Shown piece by piece: positions 1 to 7,593 of a stretch of 64,000 bases of DNA. A model generated the notes under the pieces. It searched no databases, had not been told where the DNA came from, and saw nothing but the letters and a program-made list of their open reading frames with translations. Made by a program: the position numbers and the translations under genes. Source of the DNA: Deltaproteobacteria bacterium (GTDB lineage Bacteria; Myxococcota_C; UBA6777); contig SBHC01000084.1 of assembly GCA_006226375.1 (NCBI GenBank), positions 179,616-243,615 on the forward strand. Reading direction: 5' to 3'. Each line of letters opens with the position of its first letter. Positions within the stretch are counted from its first letter, which is position 1.

Positions 1-1
1 A

Positions 2-235
2 ATACGGGACAATGTCCTTCATCTCTATGACGTTGTGGCCCCGGAGATTCCGCCTCTTGATGAAGTCATCGCGAAAGTACCAGGGACCTTTGCGCAAGTG
101 TGCGTTCACTTTCCAACCGATCGTTGGGAACCTCCGACACGTTGGGAGTTGATGCCTGAAGATGATGTGTTGATGGTTCGAGGAAACCTGCCCCTCCCTG
201 AAATACGATGTTTGCCTCCCACGGCCAGATGGTAG
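2..235 (+). CDS. 3' end of an unplaced gene (possible GNAT-type protein)
   Basis: The reading frame is open from the first bases of the window and stops at a TAG at 233-235, so only the last 77 codons of a gene are present. The piece reads IRDNVLHLYDVVAPEIP and later DDVLMVRGNLP. It has no signal or membrane segment. The style (a short acidic segment, then a MVRG-type strand) recalls C-terminal parts of some myxobacterial GNAT acetyltransferase-like proteins, but this rests on memory only and no catalytic motif lies in the visible part. The reality of the frame is supported by its continuity to the window edge. Its function cannot be decided from this piece. Confidence 0.45.
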   Translation: MRDNVLHLYDVVAPEIPPLDEVIAKVPGTFAQVCVHFPTDRWEPPTRWELMPEDDVLMVRGNLPLPEIRCLPPTARW

Positions 236-276
236 AAACATCCTCCCAGAGCTTGTCCATCTCACCCACCTCATAG

Positions 277-305
277 TTGACCCATCGAACGTTCCGTTGT
301 ACAAG
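277..305 (+). promoter_or_regulatory. Candidate sigma70-type promoter for the ceramidase-like gene
   Basis: TTGACC at 277-282 is followed by a 17-base spacer and TACAAG at 300-305. This is a near-consensus -35 and a moderate -10 about 115 bases ahead of the ATG at 420. It is a pattern match only; the rest of the 236-419 gap holds nothing else I recognise. Confidence 0.3.
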
Positions 306-419
306 TCCGCATCGTTAATCCGCACCTAGAGGTTGCTGTAGACAACAGAAGCTTGTCAGAATGCAGCGCGGGTTGAGGATGCAACATCCGTTTATGGAAC
401 AGTAGCGAAGGGACCGAGG

Positions 420-2222
420 ATGAGCGAGTATCAAGTTGGCTTCTCCAAACAAGACATCACAGCTTGGGAGCCAGATATGCAGATCTGGGGATGGTTTACC
501 CCAGACAACCGGATTGATGGTGTAGCCACGCCCTTCTACGCCCGCGCGATGATGGTCCGCCGTGACGCTCAAACCCTCGCCTACGTCTGCATTGATCAGG
601 GCTATGTCAGCATCGCCCTTCGCGAGATCGTCTTGGAGTTGCTTCGGCTGGAACACCCCGAACTGGGGCTCGGTCCCCATAACTTGATGCTCACCGCGAC
701 CCATACCCACGCCGGACCCTGCGGGCTGTCCGATGTTGTGGCACAAACCAGCGCCAACTTTGGCTTCTCCCCCAACGTTTTGACCCGCACGGTAGAGGGC
801 GTCATCAACGCGCTGGTGGAGGCGCACCAACGCCTTCAACCGGCGACCCTGCGATGTGGAACGGTCGAGATCCCGTACCACGAGCCCATCGCCTTCAACC
901 GCTCGATGAAGTCGTACCACCGCAACAAAGAGGTGAGCAAACGGCCGGTGGCAGACCCTGCCCAGGCCACACGACGCCACAGCGTAACTCTCCGCGCCGA
1001 CACCCCCGACGGTCAGATGTTGGGTCTCGTCAACTGGTTTGGTGTCCACGCCACTTGCATCCACGCCGAGAACACGCTTTTGCACGCCGACAACAAAGGC
1101 CTCGCCGCTCAAGTCCTCGAAGAAAAGTGGTCGGAGCGGCCCGACATCCACCCCGACTTCATTGCGATTTTCGCCCAAGATGCAGCAGGAGATGTCTCGC
1201 CCAACTTTCGATACAACAAAGAGCGAGACAAAACCATTGGGCTCTCTGACGATGACACGGAGAGCGCCCGGTTAAACGCGGAGATTCACATCACCTACGC
1301 CGAAGCTGGCGCAGCGAATGCGTTGGAGCAGCCCATCCTTTCGGGAGATGTTGGAGGAACCGTCCAACACGCCGACATGGCCCGACGCCCCGTCCCCTCT
1401 GAGTTTGTTGAAGGACGAACGGGCATTCGAACCACCCACGCCACCTGGGGAATCATGATGCCTACAGGGACGGCAGAAGGACCTGGACCGCTTCGTCCAG
1501 CGATTGCATTCTTGCGCCAGTGGATGAGGCTACGACGCCTCCGTAGCAAGCTCCCCTTCCTGCCCAACAAAGAAGACATCAAAGCACCCTTCCTTGAGCT
1601 GGGACTCGGCACCGATGGACAGTTTATGAAGGTCTTGCCTGTCCGTCGTTCGCTTCGGTTTGTTGGGAAAGTGGACCCGGTGATTGGGTATGTACACGCT
1701 ATCTTTAAGGATGGACTTCTTGGAAACGAGCCCTGGCTTCCCCGCTATGTCCCCGTGCAATTGCTTCGATTGGGGAGCTTCTCCCTGTTGGGTCTCCCTG
1801 CAGAGCCCACCACCATCGCAGGAGAGCGTTTGCGTTCGGTCATCCAGGCTGCCCAGGGAGACAAACAGAGCACCGTCGTGATCAATGGGTATGCAAACGG
1901 GTATGCAGGCTACATCACCACACCCGAAGAATACCAACAGCAAGAGTACGAAGGTTCGTATACACTGTTTGGTCCGTGGACGCTCGGTGCCTACCAAAGC
2001 GTGGTGCAGGGAATCGCCCGCAAGCAGGGAGTGACTCCAGCGCATTCGCCTGTCCAAGGCCCATTTCTCCCTGTCCACTCGTATGAAACCCTGCTCCAAC
2101 GAAGACAGTCGGGCCGCAAAGGAACCTGGGGACGAGGAAACGGACCCAACATCCCCGAACCCAACTCTCCCTACCTCACCAAGATTAAGCGGGCCCTCTA
2201 TTCCAGGACCGCACAACGATAG
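420..2222 (+). CDS. Neutral/alkaline ceramidase-type N-terminal domain hydrolase
   Basis: A 600-residue protein of the neutral ceramidase family, Zn-dependent amidases that cleave the N-acyl bond of ceramide. Family hallmarks are visible: ATHTHAGPCG with His95 and His97 (zinc-ligand region), GVHATC about 110 residues later, and AGDVSPN at about 256-262 with Ser260 in the segment that carries the family's catalytic serine. The start is supported by AAGGG seven bases before the ATG. No N-terminal signal peptide is seen (MSEYQVGFSKQDIT), whereas many bacterial neutral ceramidases are secreted, so this copy may be cytoplasmic and may act on another acyl-amide. The C-terminal part (about 450-600) is less typical and ends in a basic tail. 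The family call is firm; the true substrate is unknown. Confidence 0.85.
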   Translation: MSEYQVGFSKQDITAWEPDMQIWGWFTPDNRIDGVATPFYARAMMVRRDAQTLAYVCIDQGYVSIALREIVLELLRLEHPELGLGPHNLMLTATHTHAGPCGLSDVVAQTSANFGFSPNVLTRTVEGVINALVEAHQRLQPATLRCGTVEIPYHEPIAFNRSMKSYHRNKEVSKRPVADPAQATRRHSVTLRADTPDGQMLGLVNWFGVHATCIHAENTLLHADNKGLAAQVLEEKWSERPDIHPDFIAIFAQDAAGDVSPNFRYNKERDKTIGLSDDDTESARLNAEIHITYAEAGAANALEQPILSGDVGGTVQHADMARRPVPSEFVEGRTGIRTTHATWGIMMPTGTAEGPGPLRPAIAFLRQWMRLRRLRSKLPFLPNKEDIKAPFLELGLGTDGQFMKVLPVRRSLRFVGKVDPVIGYVHAIFKDGLLGNEPWLPRYVPVQLLRLGSFSLLGLPAEPTTIAGERLRSVIQAAQGDKQSTVVINGYANGYAGYITTPEEYQQQEYEGSYTLFGPWTLGAYQSVVQGIARKQGVTPAHSPVQGPFLPVHSYETLLQRRQSGRKGTWGRGNGPNIPEPNSPYLTKIKRALYSRTAQR

Positions 2223-2316
2223 CTTCTCCAAAGCAACACTGAAATGAATTCCATCGTAGCTTGTCTCTGCAAAGGAAGGCTACAAACCTTAAAATACTAA
2301 CAAGAGAGTACAGCCT

Positions 2317-3513
2317 ATGAATCAACCTCAAACGCCCCAAAAAACTGTCCTTGGACCGCCTCTGGAGAAGCATCCTGGGTTGTCCACCATCGATCTGAGT
2401 CAACCGAGTCCATGGGGGATGGGTCTTGTAGGACTGCTCAAGTGGCTGGTCTGGGCTCCAGAGAACATTGTTGGGAAACGAAAGACCCCACAGATCGAAC
2501 AAATCATTCGGTCCACGTTGAAAGAGGTGGGGCAAGACGACCAGGACGTTGATGCACTCATCAAAACATTTTACGATGAGTACAACCAAGAGCTAGAAGA
2601 GACGAAGGCCAACGAGCCATACGACTTGTACAAGTCACAGAAGTATCTCCATCCTGTCGAAGCTACGAGGCGGATGCGCTACTTCTCCGAGGACTTCCTC
2701 AACAAAGAGTTCGACATCTTCTGCAGCCTTCTGCCGAGCGCAACATTAAACCGCTACCTACAGACCCACTTTCAATTGGGGTCTGAAGGAGAGTGGTTTG
2801 TGTTTGGAAACTCCAACGACCTGGAGTTTTCCATGAGCATGTTGTTTATGCAGATTGACACCTTAGCCTACAACCCAGAAACAAACACCCTGGTGGGGCT
2901 GGAACTAAAAATAGACGCAGATCTCGGCCAAAAGCAGGTTATGAAATATTGCATGATGGTAGCTTACCTGGAACAAACCGGGAAGCTACCGCCCAACACA
3001 ACATTCAAGCTCTTGGTGATCGGTGCAAAGCCGACAACATCCAACGAACACGCTGCGACCATCGAGCACGCGAAGAATGTCCTGGAACAGAAAGAGTACC
3101 CCAAGCGAGGACTCAAAGCAGGCCAGGCAGAAACCCTACATGCTAGAACCGATGAGCTGCTCTCATCGCTAGAGTTGTCCTTTACCACATGGCAAGACCT
3201 CGGTGACTACTTTGCCAAGCAGCTCAAGGAATGGAACCACACCGGTCCGGCAGAGAGCTGTTACAAGCTGATCGATGGCTTCCTTGTAACTCTGCATGAG
3301 AAGTACAGCCGCAAGCAAAAACAACGACTGTATACGCCGTCTCCTCAGCCAGAAAGCAACAAGCAGCCAGAAAGCAACAAGCAGCCAGCGCAACAGCCCC
3401 CTCTCACAGAGAAACCACAAGCAACATCAAGCTCCTTTTGGTTGGGACTTGGTGTAGGCATCGGTGCAACCATGCTCTTTTATGTGATTGCCACCTTGCT
3501 TATGATTCGGTAA
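2317..3513 (+). CDS. Membrane-anchored protein with a PD-(D/E)XK-like core
   Basis: A 398-residue protein I cannot assign by name. The centre reads IDTLAYNP..LVGLELK followed by QKQVMKY. This gives Asp181, Glu196-Leu-Lys198 and a following Gln/Lys/Tyr helix, the spacing expected of a PD-(D/E)XK nuclease-fold core (D-x14-E-x-K). A Pro/Gln-rich linker (about 345-370) contains a short tandem PESNKQ repeat, and residues about 373-396 form one C-terminal membrane helix ending in Arg. The bulk of the protein would therefore be cytoplasmic and tail-anchored. It lies 13 bases ahead of the next membrane-protein gene and is probably co-transcribed with it. The nuclease-fold reading is inference from the motif; a scaffold without activity is possible. 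Confidence 0.7.
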   Translation: MNQPQTPQKTVLGPPLEKHPGLSTIDLSQPSPWGMGLVGLLKWLVWAPENIVGKRKTPQIEQIIRSTLKEVGQDDQDVDALIKTFYDEYNQELEETKANEPYDLYKSQKYLHPVEATRRMRYFSEDFLNKEFDIFCSLLPSATLNRYLQTHFQLGSEGEWFVFGNSNDLEFSMSMLFMQIDTLAYNPETNTLVGLELKIDADLGQKQVMKYCMMVAYLEQTGKLPPNTTFKLLVIGAKPTTSNEHAATIEHAKNVLEQKEYPKRGLKAGQAETLHARTDELLSSLELSFTTWQDLGDYFAKQLKEWNHTGPAESCYKLIDGFLVTLHEKYSRKQKQRLYTPSPQPESNKQPESNKQPAQQPPLTEKPQATSSSFWLGLGVGIGATMLFYVIATLLMIR

Positions 3514-3526
3514 GGAAACGAGTCCT

Positions 3527-5248
3527 ATGACTTTTTTTGAACGCATCCAACGCATATTGAACCATGGTTTGCTTCACAGCCTGGTGATCATTGGTGCTGT
3601 CTTGCTTATGTTTTCGCCGCTGTTGTCGGCGAAGAAGCTCATCGACACGCACGACTTGTTCTTCCACCAACGACGCACGGTGGAATACTACGAAGCCATA
3701 AAGAAGAGCCCCAACACGCTTCCCATCTGGTCGGAAAACGCCGTAGGTGGGATGGGACGACCGTTCTTCTTGTACGCGGCTCCCCTGGTTCAGTGGACAG
3801 GCTCGGCGTTGCTCGCGCTCACAGGCAATAGCATTCGAGCCATTCATTTGCTTGCGCTCCTGCTCGCTCTGCTCAGTGCTTTTGGCGTGCTGCTTTGGTT
3901 GCGAGAGTGCAGCCCTCCCTATGTTGCATTCCTCGCCACGATCTCCTTCTTGGGGACCGACTATTTTGTTCGCAACATCCTGGCGCGTGGAGCCCTCGCA
4001 GAAGTTGCCGCGATGGCGATGTTTACCATCGTCCTCTGGTTGACAGAGCGATACTTGAGAACTGGAAAGGTAGCGTTGTTGGGAGGAGCATTCTTCTTCT
4101 TTACTCTCGTGGTGTTGGCTCACAACCTGAGCATCGTCTTCTTGGCTCCTTTTGTGGTCGTCTACTCTCTGTTTGGGGGTTGGCGCTACGACGCCTGGAA
4201 GCGAGCCTGGTTCGGTGTGGCTATCCCCATCGTTGGGATGATAGCGGCCTCGTTTTTCTGGGTCCCCGCCATTGTCCACAGCGAATGGATCAACGCCGAC
4301 AAGTTTGCGAGTGGATTCAGCGACATCCGCAACCACTTCATGCACGCAGGGCACATGTTCCAGTTGAGCTTTACCTCCTTGATTGGGAAAGCTCCCCGCC
4401 GGTTCACCGCATCGTTCTGGACCCTCTCTTCGGTCATGGGACTGACCTTGTTTGTGTTGCTTCCTGGCAAGCCCAAGCCAGCCCGTCGGTTCGTGTGGGT
4501 CATGATCATTGGCCTGGGTGCCTGTTTGTTCTTTCTTTCGGAGCTATCGAAGTTTGTTTGGGTCAATGTCCCCTACATTCGGTTCCTCCAGTTCCCCTGG
4601 CGACTCCTTGTGATTTGTTCGTTGTTTTGCGCGGGCATCTCCACGTTTTTGTTCCGCTGGGTCCGATGGAAATTCACCCATGTGTTGTTGGTCGGCGTGA
4701 TTCTCATTCCGCCCATTGGGACGGCCACCTACTTTGGGATGAAGACCCCCCAAGAAGACAGAATCCACCTTGAAACTCCCAACGACATCCGGATGAAAAA
4801 GACGGTCTCGTACGGATACACCGACATCTCTGCGCCACGTTGTGTTCGGGTTGGGATGACACCCTACATCACCACCAAGACGCTGTTTCGCGCAGACAAG
4901 AACGTCAAGCTCTCCAAGATCAAATCCAAGTACGCCTGGCGACAAGCCCACTACGAAACGAAAAAAGGCGGCGCGGTGATCTTACGCAACGCCTACTTCC
5001 CTCTTTGGGACATTCGCTCCAACGGAGAACCCCTCAGCTATCGATGCGTCGGCTCCGGCTTCATCGAGATCTACCTGCCTCCAGGCAAAGGCGTAATGAC
5101 CGCCAAATTGAGCGCCTCGCCTCTCATGGTTAAGACACGCTGGATATCCTTCATTGTCTTTCTCTTTATGTTCTTGCTCACAGCCTTCGCCCTGTGGAAG
5201 AAGTGGGTCATTCAACCCCACAAAACCCCCACCGAACCGCTCGTGTGA
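3527..5248 (+). CDS. Polytopic membrane protein, PTPS-related/YfhO-like
   Basis: A 573-residue integral membrane protein with about ten hydrophobic segments, a soluble region near 410-530 and a final membrane helix before a short basic tail. The N-terminal loop DTHDLFFHQRRTVEYYEAI and the following SENAVGGMGRPFFLYAAPL segment match my recollection of the 6-pyruvoyl-tetrahydropterin-synthase-related membrane family (distant relatives of GT-C glycosyltransferases such as YfhO). The early Asp in the first extracytoplasmic loop sits where GT-C enzymes keep a catalytic Asp. It may transfer a lipid-linked sugar, but substrate and activity are unknown. It follows the PD-(D/E)XK-like gene by 13 bases and ends 10 bases from the convergent hisD-like gene. 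Confidence 0.65.
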   Translation: MTFFERIQRILNHGLLHSLVIIGAVLLMFSPLLSAKKLIDTHDLFFHQRRTVEYYEAIKKSPNTLPIWSENAVGGMGRPFFLYAAPLVQWTGSALLALTGNSIRAIHLLALLLALLSAFGVLLWLRECSPPYVAFLATISFLGTDYFVRNILARGALAEVAAMAMFTIVLWLTERYLRTGKVALLGGAFFFFTLVVLAHNLSIVFLAPFVVVYSLFGGWRYDAWKRAWFGVAIPIVGMIAASFFWVPAIVHSEWINADKFASGFSDIRNHFMHAGHMFQLSFTSLIGKAPRRFTASFWTLSSVMGLTLFVLLPGKPKPARRFVWVMIIGLGACLFFLSELSKFVWVNVPYIRFLQFPWRLLVICSLFCAGISTFLFRWVRWKFTHVLLVGVILIPPIGTATYFGMKTPQEDRIHLETPNDIRMKKTVSYGYTDISAPRCVRVGMTPYITTKTLFRADKNVKLSKIKSKYAWRQAHYETKKGGAVILRNAYFPLWDIRSNGEPLSYRCVGSGFIEIYLPPGKGVMTAKLSASPLMVKTRWISFIVFLFMFLLTAFALWKKWVIQPHKTPTEPLV

Positions 5249-5258
5249 CCAAGTTTTC

Positions 5259-6554
5259 CTATGGGTCAATGTCTCCGCCAGCAACGTACTTTCGCAGCCG
5301 AGCATCGCAAGCTCGCGCGTGAGCTTCCATGCCTTCCAAGCGTGACAATCGGGCTGCCACAGGCGCGACTTCACGGTTGGCTTCGGGAGTCATGCGCTGG
5401 GTGGTGACCACCTTGAGAAACTTGTGAACAGAGAGGCCACCTGTGTACTTCGCAGCCCCCTTCGTCGGGAGGATGTGGCTGGTCCCAGAACATTTGTCGC
5501 CAAACGTTACGGTTGTTTCTTCCCCCACAAACAAAGAGCCATAACTCTTCAGCCGCTCTCGGAACCAAGCGTTGTCGCCCGTATGAACTTCCAGATGTTC
5601 GGCGGCGTAACGGTCGGAGACTTCGCACACCTCTTCCCTGCTGTCACAAAGGATGACTTCTCCGTACTCACGCCAGGACACGCGCGCTGCATGTTGGGCT
5701 TCTTTGGGCAACGCATCAATGAGGCTGTCTACCCGTGAAAGCACTTCTTCACCAAGGGCTCTGGACGTTGTAAACAGCCAGGCAGGGGAATCAAGCCCAT
5801 GTTCTGCCTGGCTCACCAGATCTTCGGCGACCAATTGAGGGTCAGCGGTTTCGTCAGCGATGATACCGATTTCTGTGGGTCCAGCGAACATATCGATACC
5901 CACTTGGCCGTATAACATTCGCTTGGCTTCGGCAACAAACCGGTTTCCTGGACCTGCGAGAAAATGAGCGGGCTTTCCCGTGAACAATCCAAGAGTCATC
6001 GCCGCAATCCCTTGCACGCCACCCAAGGCCAAAATATGGTCCGCCCCACAGAGGTTCATGGTGTACAGAATCGCAGGATGAATCCCTTCACCAGGCTTGG
6101 GGGCAGAGCAGGCAACAACATGCTCGACGCCAGCCACTTTCGCCGTCCCTATCGACATAATCGCAGAAGCCACATGAGCGTACCGTCCACCAGGAACGTA
6201 GCACCCCACCGTTTCAATGGGGATGAGCTTTTGCCCTGCCCAAACCCCAGGCATCAGCTCCACCTCAAACTCCTGGATGGAGGCAAGCTGAGCCTCGGCA
6301 AAGGTCCGCACCCTCTCATAGGCAAATTGGATGTCATCTTTGTGTTGCTGGCTGACCTTCCGGCTGGCCGCTGCAATGTCCTCTTCCGTAACAACAATGG
6401 GTCCCGTGTAATGGTCCAAGGTCTCACCGTAGGCGATGGCTCGTTCTTCGCCCTCGGCTTGAATTTCAGCAAGCATCTCAGCAACGATGTTGCGAGTTTC
6501 ATCTTCACCAGACGCCGGAGTCTTTGTTGCCTGTTTGAGGTACACCAGTCCCAT
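5259..6554 (-). CDS. Histidinol-dehydrogenase family NAD-dependent dehydrogenase (HisD paralogue)
   Basis: A 431-residue member of the HisD family, which carries out NAD-dependent oxidation of an alcohol through an aldehyde to an acid. The start at 6554 is chosen because AAGGAG lies six bases ahead of this ATG; a TTG seven codons upstream has no such site. Visible family motifs are GCYVPGGRYAHV, AGPGNRFVAEAK, FAGPTE, SQAEHG (zinc Gln/His), AAEHLEV (catalytic Glu-His) and EGMEAHA (zinc His412). Where true HisD has the zinc-ligand Asp (LADFQKR in E. coli), this protein has SVHKFLK, with Lys378. That change is typical, as I recall, of HisD-like paralogues such as sulfopropanediol dehydrogenase HpsN. 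No other his gene is near. I call it a HisD-family dehydrogenase of unknown substrate rather than the histidine enzyme. Confidence 0.85.
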   Translation of the reverse strand: MGLVYLKQATKTPASGEDETRNIVAEMLAEIQAEGEERAIAYGETLDHYTGPIVVTEEDIAAASRKVSQQHKDDIQFAYERVRTFAEAQLASIQEFEVELMPGVWAGQKLIPIETVGCYVPGGRYAHVASAIMSIGTAKVAGVEHVVACSAPKPGEGIHPAILYTMNLCGADHILALGGVQGIAAMTLGLFTGKPAHFLAGPGNRFVAEAKRMLYGQVGIDMFAGPTEIGIIADETADPQLVAEDLVSQAEHGLDSPAWLFTTSRALGEEVLSRVDSLIDALPKEAQHAARVSWREYGEVILCDSREEVCEVSDRYAAEHLEVHTGDNAWFRERLKSYGSLFVGEETTVTFGDKCSGTSHILPTKGAAKYTGGLSVHKFLKVVTTQRMTPEANREVAPVAARLSRLEGMEAHARACDARLRKYVAGGDIDP

Positions 6555-6733
6555 CGCTTTCTCCTTTGCAACCAAAAGCGCAACAATCCAACACAGAACA
6601 GAACCCTACAACGAAGGCTACGCAACGGACAACAGCAAAGTGTTGACAAGAACAACCAAGCCCTGTTGAAGTGTTCCTGTCCTGAACCCACGAGGGTCCA
6701 AACGATTCACTTACCACGTATAGGAACAAACAC

Positions 6734-7498
6734 ATGAATTCATGGGTCAAGACCCTTTCCCTTGCTGGCTTGCTTCTGTTTACCTTCCTGGCCCAGCCTT
6801 CATCGGGTCAAGCGGGCAAGAGAAAGAGACGAGCAACCAAACGAGGCATGGGCATCATCTCCAAGCAAAACCTGCCCTCCTGCATCCGCATGGGAGTCTG
6901 CAAAAACAAGGTAGACCGAGTCTGTCATATCCTTGCCATCGGAGACAGCAGAGAGTCCACCGCTCGCGGCCCCAAAAATGTAGTGTGGGCCGTCGTTCGT
7001 CGGCAGGAATGTAGCAAACGATGCGTCCGAAAGTGTTCTCGTAGCAGAGTTCGCGCTCTCAAAGCATGCAAACAGAAAATCAAGCAATGCCAGACCCAAT
7101 ACAATCGAAACATCAAGACATGTCGAGCCAAGGCTCGAAAACGTTGCAAGCCACGCTGCAAACGAACCAAAGATCGCTCCTGTTTGCCGCGATGTGCGGT
7201 CCGAGAGATGAAGCGATGTTTGCTTCCTTTCCTCAAGCAAAAATGCCCCCGACACCCCAGACTGTGCCGACAACAAATCGAAGACGACACACGCTCGTGC
7301 CGGCTGCAATGTTGCACTGGCTCCGCCACCACACATGTCTGCGAGCAGACCTACCAATGCAAATGCAAGGTACGTTGTTTGCGAGCGCCGTGCCGAGGCT
7401 GCGTGTGTAGCTGCGAATGGCCTGTGTGCCGTCAGGTCTCTTTTTCAAAGACGAAGAGCAAAAAGAAAAGCAAGGCCAAGCGGAAGAAGCGGAGATAG
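6734..7498 (+). CDS. Secreted, very basic Cys-rich protein (28 Cys)
   Basis: A 254-residue protein with a clear signal peptide (MNSWVKTLSLAGLLLFTFLAQ, cut near residue 26) followed by an extremely Arg/Lys-rich body with 28 cysteines, many as CxxxC or CxC pairs, between about residues 50 and 235. A Lys/Ser tail (KSKKKSKAKRKKRR) closes it. AGGA lies eight bases ahead of the ATG. I recognise no domain. The Cys density implies disulfide cross-linking or metal binding outside the cytoplasm, and the charge suggests binding to an acidic surface polymer or to DNA; both are inference. It is divergent from the HisD-like gene and convergent with the giant alpha-2-macroglobulin gene. Confidence 0.75.
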   Translation: MNSWVKTLSLAGLLLFTFLAQPSSGQAGKRKRRATKRGMGIISKQNLPSCIRMGVCKNKVDRVCHILAIGDSRESTARGPKNVVWAVVRRQECSKRCVRKCSRSRVRALKACKQKIKQCQTQYNRNIKTCRAKARKRCKPRCKRTKDRSCLPRCAVREMKRCLLPFLKQKCPRHPRLCRQQIEDDTRSCRLQCCTGSATTHVCEQTYQCKCKVRCLRAPCRGCVCSCEWPVCRQVSFSKTKSKKKSKAKRKKRR

Positions 7499-7544
7499 AA
7501 AACCTCCTCCCTTGGGACAGAATACCATTGTCTTGATAGTCAGA

Positions 7545-7593
7545 AGAGATAGAGGTTAGAACAAGAAGGAAGTGAGGGGGGGCTTCTGGCAAG
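7545..7593 (-). terminator. C/U-rich, G-poor tract after the alpha-2-macroglobulin gene (possible Rho-loading site)
   Basis: Read on the minus strand just after the stop at 7594, the RNA carries a run of seven C and then CCUUCUUGUUCUAACCUC. It has few G and no hairpin followed by a U-tract. This composition resembles a rut region. Rho use is inferred, not shown. Confidence 0.3.

Noticed and set aside
315..1178. 287-codon minus-strand frame opposite the ceramidase-like gene
   Set aside because: Antisense shadow; the plus-strand protein has clear family motifs throughout.
3349..3384. Tandem repeat of a PESNKQ unit
   Set aside because: Two copies only, inside a coding low-complexity linker; not a CRISPR or mobile-element repeat.
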